Source: Xylophilus sp. ASV27 (GTDB lineage: Bacteria; Pseudomonadota; Gammaproteobacteria; Burkholderiales; Burkholderiaceae_C). From it: 35,866 bases of DNA. Each line of letters starts with the position of its first letter. The first letter of the stretch is position 1. The notes beneath the pieces were generated by a model. The model saw only the letters and a program-made list of their open reading frames with translations. It was not told where the DNA came from and did no database searches. This document shows, piece by piece, positions 8,371-15,819 of this stretch. Location: positions 1 through 35,866 of the forward strand of contig NZ_JAELTO010000039.1 in NCBI RefSeq assembly GCF_016428875.1. The letters are read 5' to 3'. Both the position numbers and the translations under genes were made by a program.

Positions 8371-9936
8371 TTAGCGCCGCAGCATCTGCCGCAGCTTCAC
8401 GCCCGCGGCCCAGGCGGCCCCCAGGTAGAGCACGGCGCCGGCCGCCACCACGCCGGCCAGCAGCGCGGCGCGCCGCCAGGCGTCCACCCGCATGCCGAGC
8501 CAGTCGAAGTGGATCGACATCCAGACCAGGAAAATCGCCAGCAGCGCGCTGGCCGCCAGCACCTGCATCAGGAACAGGCCCCAGCCGCGCAGCGGCCGGT
8601 AGCTGCCGCGGCGGATCAGCCCGATCAGCAGCCACAGCGCGTTGACCATGGCGCCGATGCCGATCGACAGCGTCAGCGCCGCGTGCTGCAGCAGCGGCAC
8701 CAGGAAATAGTTGAGCGCCTGGGTCAGCACCAGCACGCAGACGGCGATGCGCATAGGCGTGCGCATGTCGTGCCTGGCATAGAAGCCCGGGGCCAGCACC
8801 TTGATCGCCACCAGGCCCAGCAGGCCCACGCCATAGCCCATCAGCGCCACCGTGGTCTGCTGCACGTCGAAGTCGGTGAAGGCGCCATGGTGGAACAGCA
8901 CCGCCACCAGCGGCCGCGAGAACACCAGCAGCGCCACCACGCAGGGCACCGACAGCAGCACCACCAGGCGCAGGCCCCAGTCGAGCATGGCCGAGTAGCG
9001 CTCGTCGTCCTTGGCGGCGCGCGCGGCGGCCAGCTGCGGCATCAGCACCACGCCCAGCGCCACGCCCAGCAGGGCGGTGGGGAATTCCATGAGCCGGTCG
9101 GCATAGACGATCCAGCTTACGCTGCCGCAGGCCAGATGCGAGGCGATCTGCGTGTTGATCAGCAGCGACAGTTGCGCCACGCTCACACCCAGCAGCGCCG
9201 GCAGCATCAGCCGGGCCACGCGCCGGGTGCCCGGGTCGGCCCAGGCGGCGCGCACCGCGCCCAGGCTCGCCCCGATGCGCGGCAGCAGCCCCAGCCGCAG
9301 CATGGCGGGCAACTGCAGCGCCAGCTGCAGCATGCCGCCCAGCATCACGCCCAGGCACTGCGCGTAGATCGGCTCCAGGCCATGCCGCGCAAACAAGGGC
9401 GCGCCCCAGACGATGGACAGGATCAGCGTCACGTTGAGCAGCACCGGCGTGGCTGCCGGCACCGCAAAGCGGCGCCAGGTGTTGAGCACGCCGCCGGCCA
9501 GCGCCACCATGGACATGAAGCCGATGTAGGGGAACATCCAGCGCGTCATGACCACCGCCGCGTCGTAGCCGTGCGGCGTCTGCTCCAGGCCGCTGGCCAT
9601 GGCCCAGACCATCAGCGGTGCGCCGACCACGCCGGCGATGCACAGCAGCAGCAGCGTCCAGGCCAGCAGGGTGGCGACATGGTCGATCAGCGCCTTGGCG
9701 CCCTCGTCGCCCTGCTCGGTGCGCGTCGCGGCCAGTACCGGCACGAAGGCCTGGCTGAAGGCCCCCTCGCCGAACACGCGGCGGAACAGGTTGGGAATGC
9801 GGAAGGCGACGTTGAAGGCGTCGGTCAGCGCGCTCACGCCAAAAACCGAGGCCATGAGCAATTCGCGGACCAGGCCGGTAACGCGCGAAGCGAGCGTCAG
9901 CAGCGAGACGGTGGAGGCGGCTTTGAAAAGAGACAC
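8371..9936 (-). CDS. murJ: Lipid II flippase MurJ
   Basis: MurJ moves lipid II across the inner membrane for peptidoglycan synthesis. The 521-residue protein begins SLFKAASTVSLLTLASRVTG and continues with the MurJ hallmarks RELLMASVFG, DAFNVAFRIPNLFRRVFGEG and AFSQAFVPVL. About 14 hydrophobic segments follow, as expected for the MOP superfamily. The chosen start is the GTG at 9936, because the family begins at this point; an open frame further upstream encodes Arg/Gly/Pro-rich sequence with no resemblance. The length of about 520 is typical. It is divergent from rpsT, an arrangement common in beta- and gammaproteobacteria, and is followed by the SirB1 gene. Confidence 0.95.
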   Translation of the reverse strand: MSLFKAASTVSLLTLASRVTGLVRELLMASVFGVSALTDAFNVAFRIPNLFRRVFGEGAFSQAFVPVLAATRTEQGDEGAKALIDHVATLLAWTLLLLCIAGVVGAPLMVWAMASGLEQTPHGYDAAVVMTRWMFPYIGFMSMVALAGGVLNTWRRFAVPAATPVLLNVTLILSIVWGAPLFARHGLEPIYAQCLGVMLGGMLQLALQLPAMLRLGLLPRIGASLGAVRAAWADPGTRRVARLMLPALLGVSVAQLSLLINTQIASHLACGSVSWIVYADRLMEFPTALLGVALGVVLMPQLAAARAAKDDERYSAMLDWGLRLVVLLSVPCVVALLVFSRPLVAVLFHHGAFTDFDVQQTTVALMGYGVGLLGLVAIKVLAPGFYARHDMRTPMRIAVCVLVLTQALNYFLVPLLQHAALTLSIGIGAMVNALWLLIGLIRRGSYRPLRGWGLFLMQVLAASALLAIFLVWMSIHFDWLGMRVDAWRRAALLAGVVAAGAVLYLGAAWAAGVKLRQMLRR

Positions 9937-10084
9937 GGCGCCGAGTGTAGGGGGCTTCCCTCGCCCCACCCTGCGCCGCTGCTCTTCCCGCCCAGGATGC
10001 CGCGGATCCGGCTGCGCCGGTCTGCCGGCATCGCCCTCGGCAAGGGGTGCCCGAACCACACGAAGTGGGGAGGCTGGGGTTTGC

Positions 10085-10090
10085 TAGAAT
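10085..10090 (+). promoter_or_regulatory. Candidate -10 element for rpsT
   Basis: TAGAAT lies 45 bases before the rpsT start. No consensus -35 is visible at 16-18 bases upstream. The same hexamer recurs before argD and, on the minus strand, before the DUF3579 gene and hda. Confidence 0.45.
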
Positions 10091-10135
10091 AATAGGCTTT
10101 GCTGCAACATCCTCAGACACCTAAGGAATCGAACC

Positions 10136-10441
10136 ATGGCCACCAAGCCGAAGAAAAAGAACCCCCGCCTCGCGTCGGGCCGTAAACGCGTCCGCCAGGA
10201 CACCAAGCTCAACGCAGCGAACACCTCGCTGCGTTCCAAATACCGCACCGCGGTGAAGAACGTCGAGAAGGCAGTGGCTGCCGGCGACAAGACCAAGGCC
10301 GCCGAAGCCTTCGCCCGCGCCCAGAGCGTGGTCGATACCGTGGCCGACAAGGGCATCTTCCACAAGAACAAGGCCTCCCGCGACAAGAGCCGCCTGGCCG
10401 CCAAGGTCAAGGCGCTCGCCACCGCCCCGGCTGCCGCCTGA
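10136..10441 (+). CDS. rpsT: 30S ribosomal protein S20
   Basis: S20 binds 16S rRNA in the 30S subunit. The 101-residue protein is strongly basic and opens [20 protein letters not shown], followed by [16 protein letters not shown] and the C-terminal block [20 protein letters not shown] that is diagnostic for S20. The length is slightly longer than the E. coli protein owing to an Ala/Pro tail, as is usual in this order. An AAGGA ribosome-binding site sits 8 bases before the ATG. It is a single-gene unit with its own candidate -10 and a strong terminator downstream, divergent from murJ. Confidence 0.97.
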   Translation: MATKPKKKNPRLASGRKRVRQDTKLNAANTSLRSKYRTAVKNVEKAVAAGDKTKAAEAFARAQSVVDTVADKGIFHKNKASRDKSRLAAKVKALATAPAAA

Positions 10442-10530
10442 CCGGCAGCCCCAGCGCCTGAATCCATCAGGCATCGCCCGGACGGGCTCCCCGTCCGCCG
10501 TTTGCAACGGGTGCGCTGTAGCAAAGCAAG

Positions 10531-10554
10531 AAACCGCCTTCGGGCGGTTTTTTG
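10531..10554 (+). terminator. Rho-independent terminator after rpsT
   Basis: AAACCGCC (10531-10538), TTCG tetraloop, GGCGGTTT (10543-10550), then a T-run. A second hairpin without a T-run lies at 10479-10497. The convergent helicase gene ends at 10570, so the hairpin may serve both directions, though the minus-strand T-tract is poor. Confidence 0.9.
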
Positions 10555-10569
10555 TTGCCCGTCACATGC

Positions 10570-12534
10570 TCATCCAGGCAATTTCAGGCCCATGCGCTGC
10601 ACGAACTCGCTCGGCCGCGCCGCCGATAGGAACAGGCCCAAGGCCTGGCTGGCGCGGGTGATGGCGACGTAGAACAGGTTTTCCTCGTCCGCCGGCCGGC
10701 CCTCGGCATCCGGAAACTCGCCCTGCTGCAGAAACGGCAGCAGCACGTGGTCGAACTCCAGCCCCTTGACGTCGGCTGCGCTGGCCACGGTCAGCGGCGT
10801 GTTCCTGCGCAGGCCGGCCAGCCTCATTTCCGTCTCGTTGAGGCGGTGGAAGAAGGCCGGGGCGCTGTCGAAGCCGGCGGCCAACTGGCGCAAGCCGTCG
10901 ATGTTGCGCAGCGCGGCAACGCGGCGCTGCGGCTGCACCAGCACCTGGGACACGAACCAGGGCATGTCCAGCGCCGCCAGGAAGCGGTCGAACAGTTCGG
11001 CGCCGCCCGCCCCTTGCGCCACCGCGATGGCCGCGCGCAGCCGGCGCGCGGTGCCCGCATCGGCGCTGCGCAGCACGTGGTTGTCGAGGAAGGCCGAGAG
11101 GTTCTCGCTGTTGTCGCGGAAATGCCGTATGGCGGTCGCCAGCAGCGCGGCCTGCGACTGGTCGGCCTGGGCCGGGTCTTCCTCGAACCGGGTGCCGCAG
11201 AAAAAGACGAAGGCCTCGACCATGCGCCCCAGGGTCTCGGGGCTGCGCAGGCTGTCGAAGTCGCGCGTGGCGATGGTCAGCAGGCCGCGCAGCAGCAGCA
11301 CCTCGGGCCGCTGCAGGTAGCTCTCGAAGCCGGTGATGCGATAGGGCAGGCCGGCATCGACCAGCGCGTTCTCCAGCAGGATGGAATGGTGCTCGTGCCG
11401 CAGCAGGATGGCCATGCCGGCCAGGTTGCGCCGGCCCTTGCGATAGGCCTGGATGGTGTCGACCACTTGCGCCACGCAATCGCCCTCGTCCCGGTAGGCG
11501 TGAACCTGCAGCGTGGTGGCATGGGTGCCGGCCGACGCGATCTTCTGCCCGGTGAAGCGGCCCGCGCGCCGGGCCAGGTTGTCGTCGAAGCGGAAGCTGC
11601 TGCCGAGCCGGTAAGGGGCCACGCGGCGACCGGTGTCCTCCGGAATGCGCCCGCGCAGAAACGCCGGGTCTGCCCCCATGGCCGCGTGGATCACCTGGTG
11701 CACGTCGCCCACGCCGCAGAAGGACACCGACTCCGGCTGCAGCAGGCGCCGCAGGATGGCGTACATGGCTTCGTTCATGTCGTGCATCTCGTCGACCAGC
11801 AGCAGGCGCAGGCGCTGCGGCCAGGCGGCGGGGAAGGCGTCGGCCAGGCCCTCTTCCTCGGCCCGCAGGTGGCGCGCCAGGTCGTAGCTGGCATCGCCCG
11901 GGCCGCGGAAGGCCGGGTGGTCCGGATGGGCGCCGCGCCGCACCCGCTCATAGGCATGCAGCACCCGCAGCAGGGTGTAGTCCTGGCCCAGTTGCTCCGC
12001 ATGGTGGGGCGCCAGCGCGCCTTCCAGGCCTTCGCGCTCCAGCCGCAGCGTGCCCTTGAGCCACAGCATGCGCTCCAGGAAGTCGGCGACGAAGCCGGTG
12101 TCGCCCAGCGACGGGAACAGCAGCGCATCGCGCCAGCGGTCCTCCTGCCGGTCCTGCATCCAGTCGATGGCCTCCCAGACATGGGGCTTGAGCTGCTCCG
12201 CCTGGCCCAGCAGCGGCACCGCAGCGCCTTCGATGCCGCGCAGCACCGAAGCGGCGAAGCTCTCGAAGGTGGCGATGCGGAAGGACTGCGCTACCGGCTG
12301 CGGCACCTCGATGCGCCGCAGCGCCTGCCGCATCGCTAGGCAGGCGGCATCGGTCGCCGTCAGCACCAGGCAATGGGCGGGCGCGGCGCCGCGGCGCCAG
12401 GCCTCGGCCAGGCGCAGCGCCAGCGTGGTGGTCTTGGCCGCGCCCGCATGGGCCTCCACCAGCACGGTGGGCTGCAGGGCGGTCTGGATCGCCCGCTGCT
12501 CCTGCGTCGGCACCAGGGCGCCGGGCGGTGGCAC
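10570..12534 (-). CDS. UvrD/Rep-like superfamily 1 helicase
   Basis: A 654-residue SF1A helicase. Motif Q/I: TQEQRAIQ, then VEAHAGAAKTTTLAL at about residues 26-40 (Walker A with Lys34). Motif II reads LLLVDEMHDMN in place of the usual DEFQD. Motif III reads FCGVGDVHQVI, later motifs include SSFRFDDNLA, VKGLEFDHVLLP, and motif VI NLFYVAITRAS. All motor motifs are present, so it is probably an active ATPase. The Walker A has Ala where most UvrD proteins have Gly before the Lys, as in some FBH1-like branches. Length is close to UvrD/Rep but divergent, so the specific role (repair, replication restart) is not assignable. The GTG at 12534 starts 23 bases after the DUF3579 stop, so the two are probably one unit. 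Confidence 0.88.
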   Translation of the reverse strand: MPPPGALVPTQEQRAIQTALQPTVLVEAHAGAAKTTTLALRLAEAWRRGAAPAHCLVLTATDAACLAMRQALRRIEVPQPVAQSFRIATFESFAASVLRGIEGAAVPLLGQAEQLKPHVWEAIDWMQDRQEDRWRDALLFPSLGDTGFVADFLERMLWLKGTLRLEREGLEGALAPHHAEQLGQDYTLLRVLHAYERVRRGAHPDHPAFRGPGDASYDLARHLRAEEEGLADAFPAAWPQRLRLLLVDEMHDMNEAMYAILRRLLQPESVSFCGVGDVHQVIHAAMGADPAFLRGRIPEDTGRRVAPYRLGSSFRFDDNLARRAGRFTGQKIASAGTHATTLQVHAYRDEGDCVAQVVDTIQAYRKGRRNLAGMAILLRHEHHSILLENALVDAGLPYRITGFESYLQRPEVLLLRGLLTIATRDFDSLRSPETLGRMVEAFVFFCGTRFEEDPAQADQSQAALLATAIRHFRDNSENLSAFLDNHVLRSADAGTARRLRAAIAVAQGAGGAELFDRFLAALDMPWFVSQVLVQPQRRVAALRNIDGLRQLAAGFDSAPAFFHRLNETEMRLAGLRRNTPLTVASAADVKGLEFDHVLLPFLQQGEFPDAEGRPADEENLFYVAITRASQALGLFLSAARPSEFVQRMGLKLPG

Positions 12535-12557
12535 GAACAGGGGCGCGTTGACGGGCG

Positions 12558-12872
12558 TCAGACCCTGCCCTCGGGCAGCAGGCAGGCCTCGGTCACCTGC
12601 AGGTCATTGTCGCGGGCGAAATTCATCACGAAGTCCCAGGCCATGGCGTCGTAGTCGCGCAGGTCGGGGTGGACGACGACGCATTTCACGCCATTGAGGG
12701 TGGTGGGAATGCACCAGGGCGAATAGCCCAGATGGCTGCCGGGCACGGGGCCGCCGGGGCGGAAGCCGCTCATCACGCCCGCCAGCCGTTCCGCCCAGTC
12801 GCTCGGACGGAAGGTGCGACCATTGCTGGTGATGCCCTGGATGAAAATTTCTTTGGCGGTGAAGGCGGCCAT
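12558..12872 (-). CDS. DUF3579 domain-containing protein
   Basis: A 104-residue protein of unknown function. It contains EIFIQGITSNGRTFRPSDWA, RLAGVMSGF, SHLGYSPWCIPTTLNGVKCV and VMNFARDNDL, the conserved blocks of DUF3579, a family largely restricted to betaproteobacteria. No signal peptide or membrane segment is seen. The family is commonly found next to arginine biosynthesis genes, as here (divergent from argD), but no mechanism is known. A minus-strand TAGAAT at 12974-12969 is a possible -10. The ribosome-binding site is poor. The UvrD-like helicase follows by 23 bases. Confidence 0.85.
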   Translation of the reverse strand: MAAFTAKEIFIQGITSNGRTFRPSDWAERLAGVMSGFRPGGPVPGSHLGYSPWCIPTTLNGVKCVVVHPDLRDYDAMAWDFVMNFARDNDLQVTEACLLPEGRV

Positions 12873-12968
12873 CGTGGAGGGGCTGGGGTAGGACCTGCCG
12901 CGGCGGGCCGGGCCGTCACGGGGAGGATGCGGAGCGCGACGGCGTCACTGCCGCGACATCGGGACCGT

Positions 12969-12974
12969 ATTCTA
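12969..12974 (-). promoter_or_regulatory. Candidate -10 element for the DUF3579-helicase unit
   Basis: TAGAAT on the minus strand, 97 bases before the DUF3579 ATG. No -35 consensus is recognised. Confidence 0.35.
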
Positions 12975-13048
12975 CGAGGCCGCCCCACTCCCTCGTGCGC
13001 GCATGGCTGTGATGCGCAATCGTCACCTCTGCGCCTTGCGCGCCCCCC

Positions 13049-13084
13049 TAGAATCGCATTTCAGCGGCGCGCGCTTCGCTGAAA
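13049..13084 (+). promoter_or_regulatory. Candidate argD -10 and leader hairpin
   Basis: TAGAAT at 13049-13054 is a candidate -10. Directly downstream, TTTCAGCG (13059-13066) and CGCTGAAA (13077-13084) form a perfect 8-base stem with a 10-base loop near the expected transcript start. It could be an operator or a stabilising 5' hairpin. The 244-base argD/DUF3579 gap holds nothing else I can name. Confidence 0.4.
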
Positions 13085-13116
13085 CCACCCAACTCCCTGC
13101 TTCTGGAAGGACCCGC

Positions 13117-14319
13117 ATGACCGCCTCGACAGCGCCCACCTCGCCCCACCTGATGAATACCTACGGCCGCCTGCCGATCGCACTCGATCACGGCGACGGC
13201 GTCTGGGTGTGGGACACCGAGGGCCGACGCTACCTGGACGGCCTGGGCGGCATCGCCGTCAACACGCTGGGCCACAACCACCCCCGGCTGGTGCCGGCGC
13301 TGCAGGAGCAGATCGGCAAGCTTATCCACAGCTCCAACTACTACCACGTGCCCGGTCAGGAGGCCCTGGCCAGCAAGCTGGTGGAGCTGTCGGGCCTGAG
13401 CAACGTCTTCTTCTGCTCGACCGGGCTGGAGGCCAACGAGGCCGCGCTCAAGCTGGCCCGCAAGTACGGCCACGACAAGGGCATCGCCCGCCCGCAGATC
13501 GTGGTGTATGAAGGCGCCTTCCACGGGCGCTCGATCGCCACGCTGTCGGCCACCGGCAATGCCAAGGTGCAGAAGGGTTTCGAGCCGCTGGTCGAGGGCT
13601 TCATCCGCGTGCCGCTCAACGACATCGAGGCGCTCAAGGCCGCCACCGATGGCAACCCCGACGTGGTCGCGGTGTTCTTCGAGACCATCCAGGGCGAAGG
13701 CGGCATCCATCCGATGCGCTGGGAGTACCTGCGGCAGGTGCGCGCGCTGTGCGACGAGCGCGACTGGCTCATGATGATCGACGAGGTCCAGTGCGGCATG
13801 GGCCGCACCGGCAAGTGGTTCGCCCACCAGTGGGCCGGCATCAAGCCCGACGTCATGCCGCTGGCCAAGGGCCTGGGCTCGGGCGTGCCGGTGGGCGCGG
13901 TGGTGGCCGGCCCCAAGGCGGCCCGGATCTTCCAGCCCGGCAACCACGGCACCACCTTCGGCGGCAACCCGCTGGCCATGCGCGCCGGGGTGGAAACCAT
14001 CCGCATCATGGAGGAAGACGGCCTGCTGGAGAATGCCGCAAAGGTCGGAGCCCACTTGAAGGCCGCGCTGGAGCGCGAACTCGGCGGCCTGCCCGGCGTG
14101 CGTGACGTGCGCGGCCAGGGCCTGATGCTGGGCATCGAGCTGGACCGCCCCTGCGGCGTGATCCTGCAGCGCGCGGCCGATGCCGGGCTGCTGCTGTCGG
14201 TCACAGCCGAAAGCGTGATCCGCCTGGTGCCGCCGCTGATCCTGACCGAGGCGCAGGCCGACCAGATCGTGGCCCTGCTGGCGCCGCTGGTGAAGGCCTT
14301 CCTCGCCGAACCGCGCTGA
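13117..14319 (+). CDS. argD: Acetylornithine aminotransferase (class III PLP aminotransferase)
   Basis: ArgD converts N-acetylglutamate semialdehyde to N-acetylornithine in arginine synthesis and often also serves lysine synthesis. The 400-residue protein has NTYGRLPIALDHGDGVWVWD at the start, the PLP phosphate-binding CSTGLEANEAALKLAR, FHGRSIATLSATGN, the IDEVQCGMGRTGKW block with the PLP-nitrogen Asp222, and the Schiff-base Lys251 in PLAKGLGSGVPVGA. Length is typical. The ATG at 13117 has a good GGAAGG site 6 bases upstream. An upstream in-frame ATG is rejected because it crosses the leader hairpin. argF follows 82 bases later after a hairpin, supporting the ArgD assignment over other omega-aminotransferases. 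Confidence 0.93.
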   Translation: MTASTAPTSPHLMNTYGRLPIALDHGDGVWVWDTEGRRYLDGLGGIAVNTLGHNHPRLVPALQEQIGKLIHSSNYYHVPGQEALASKLVELSGLSNVFFCSTGLEANEAALKLARKYGHDKGIARPQIVVYEGAFHGRSIATLSATGNAKVQKGFEPLVEGFIRVPLNDIEALKAATDGNPDVVAVFFETIQGEGGIHPMRWEYLRQVRALCDERDWLMMIDEVQCGMGRTGKWFAHQWAGIKPDVMPLAKGLGSGVPVGAVVAGPKAARIFQPGNHGTTFGGNPLAMRAGVETIRIMEEDGLLENAAKVGAHLKAALERELGGLPGVRDVRGQGLMLGIELDRPCGVILQRAADAGLLLSVTAESVIRLVPPLILTEAQADQIVALLAPLVKAFLAEPR

Positions 14320-14340
14320 TCCCTTTCTGCGCAAGCCCGG

Positions 14341-14374
14341 CGCCGCGGCCCAATGCCGCGGCGTCTTTCGTTTT
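14341..14374 (+). terminator. Terminator-like hairpin between argD and argF
   Basis: CGCCGCGG (14341-14348) pairs perfectly with CCGCGGCG (14356-14363) and is followed by TCTTTCGTTTT. It would terminate or attenuate read-through from argD into argF. The T-tract is interrupted, so partial termination is likely. Confidence 0.65.
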
Positions 14375-14401
14375 CCGCCGAACCCAGCCGAACCCGATGC
14401 C

Positions 14402-15355
14402 ATGACCACCGCACCGATACGCCACTACCTGCAGTTCAATGACTTCACCGCCGACGAATACGCATGGCTCTTCCAGCGCGCGGCGCAGATCAAGCGCAAG
14501 TTCAAGGCCTACGAGAAGTACCACCCGCTGGCCGACCGCACGCTGGCCATGATCTTCGAGAAGGCCAGCACGCGCACCCGCGTGAGCTTCGAGGCCGGCA
14601 TGTACCAATTGGGCGGCAGCGTGGTGCACCTGACCACCGGCGACAGCCAGCTCGGCCGCGCCGAACCGATCGAGGACAGCGCCAAGGTCATCAGCCGCAT
14701 GGTCGACCTGGTGATGATCCGCACCTACGGCCAGGACAAGATCGAGCGCTTCGCCGCGCATTCGCGCGTGCCGGTGATCAACGGCCTGACCAATGAGTTC
14801 CACCCCTGCCAGATCCTGGCCGACCTGTTCACCTACATCGAGCACCGCGGGCCCGCGGACGGCAGCGGCACGCTGACCGACTGCCTCAAGGGCAAGACGG
14901 TGGCCTGGGTGGGCGACGGCAACAACATGGCCAACACCTGGCTGCAGGCGGCCGACATCCTGGGCTTCACCGTGCACGTCAGCACGCCGAGCGGCTACGA
15001 GGTGGACCAGTCCATCGCCGGCGTGCGCTCGGCCGCCAGCTACAAGGTGTTCAAGGACCCGATGCAGGCCTGCGCCGGCGCCGACCTGGTCACCACCGAC
15101 GTCTGGACCAGCATGGGCTACGAAGCCGAGAACGAGGAGCGCCGCCAGGCCTTCGCCGACTGGTGCGTGGACACCGAGATGATGCGCGCGGCCAAGCCCG
15201 ACGCCCTGTTCATGCACTGCCTGCCCGCCCACCGCGGCGAAGAGGTGGAGGCCGACGTGATCGACGGCCCGCAATCGGTCGTCTGGGACGAGGCGGAAAA
15301 CCGGATGCACGTGCAGAAGGCGCTGATGGAATTCCTGCTGCTGGGGAGGCTGTGA
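14402..15355 (+). CDS. argF: Ornithine carbamoyltransferase
   Basis: ArgF makes citrulline from ornithine and carbamoyl phosphate. The 317-residue protein shows the carbamoyl-phosphate motif STRTR at residues 56-60, HPCQILAD at 134-141, the WVGDGNNMANTWL block of the ornithine-side domain, and the HCLPAHRGEE motif near 273 with the active-site Cys. Length is normal for an anabolic ArgF. The start at ATG 14402 gives the typical RHYLQFNDF opening. It lies downstream of argD behind a leaky-looking terminator and is followed by a YkgJ-type gene 49 bases later. Confidence 0.95.
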   Translation: MTTAPIRHYLQFNDFTADEYAWLFQRAAQIKRKFKAYEKYHPLADRTLAMIFEKASTRTRVSFEAGMYQLGGSVVHLTTGDSQLGRAEPIEDSAKVISRMVDLVMIRTYGQDKIERFAAHSRVPVINGLTNEFHPCQILADLFTYIEHRGPADGSGTLTDCLKGKTVAWVGDGNNMANTWLQAADILGFTVHVSTPSGYEVDQSIAGVRSAASYKVFKDPMQACAGADLVTTDVWTSMGYEAENEERRQAFADWCVDTEMMRAAKPDALFMHCLPAHRGEEVEADVIDGPQSVVWDEAENRMHVQKALMEFLLLGRL

Positions 15356-15404
15356 CCACCGCCAGGCCGCGCGCTTCGCGTCCTGGCCTGCCCCGCGCTG
15401 GCAC

Positions 15405-15734
15405 ATGAAGGACGAGCCCCATCCCTGCCTGCGCTGCGGCGCGTGCTGCGCGAGCTTCCGGGTCGATTTCTCGGTGGAAGAGCTGAACCAGCACGGCGGC
15501 CCGGTGCCCGATGGTGTGGCCGTGGAGCTGACCGGCACGCTCAGCCGCATGCGCGGCACCGACCACCAGCCGCCGCGCTGCGCCGCGCTCACCGGCACGC
15601 TCGGGCAGGCGGCGCGCTGCGGCATCTACGAATGGCGCCCCTCGCCCTGCCGCGAGTTCGAGGCCGGCAGCGACGCCTGCCAGCGCGCACGGCACCGGCA
15701 CGGATTGGCGCCGCTGGCGGACTTTCCCTGGTAA
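15405..15734 (+). CDS. YkgJ-type cysteine cluster protein
   Basis: A 109-residue protein with eight cysteines: Cys8, 11, 14 and 15 in CLRCGACC, then Cys59, 72, 82 and 92. The N-terminal CxxCGxCC plus the later CGIYEWRPSPCREFE block matches the YkgJ/UPF0153 family, thought to bind zinc or an Fe-S cluster. Function unknown. It is 49 bases after argF and may be read as the end of that unit; no separate promoter is evident. An intergenic repeat with a bidirectional hairpin begins 15 bases after its stop. Confidence 0.85.
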   Translation: MKDEPHPCLRCGACCASFRVDFSVEELNQHGGPVPDGVAVELTGTLSRMRGTDHQPPRCAALTGTLGQAARCGIYEWRPSPCREFEAGSDACQRARHRHGLAPLADFPW

Positions 15735-15748
15735 AAACCCACCATTTA

Positions 15749-15808
15749 CGATAGAAAAGTGGTTGTAGCCCAGGCTCCACCTGGGCTTCTAGCTACAAAA
15801 AATGTAGC
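15749..15808 (-). repeat. Intergenic repeat, copy 1 (minus orientation), hairpin
   Basis: A 60-base element lying between convergent genes. Its core (minus strand 15808-15780) aligns base-for-base in length with three other sites in the window: GCTA, a short AT-rich stretch, TAGC, then CCCAGG. The hairpin AGCCCAGG / CCTGGGCT (15767-15774 with 15780-15787) has a 5-base loop and can extend outward through TTGTAG/CTACAA. It probably acts as a terminator for both flanking genes. Confidence 0.75.
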
Positions 15809-15819
15809 ATTCGATACCG

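Noticed and set aside
7702-10092. A 796-codon plus-strand frame opposite murJ and SirB1
   Set aside because: Antisense shadow with Gln/His-rich sequence; both opposite genes have firm family motifs.
10479-10497. CGGACGGG-CTC-CCCGTCCG hairpin after rpsT as the terminator
   Set aside because: No T-run follows; the hairpin at 10531-10554 is the better terminator.
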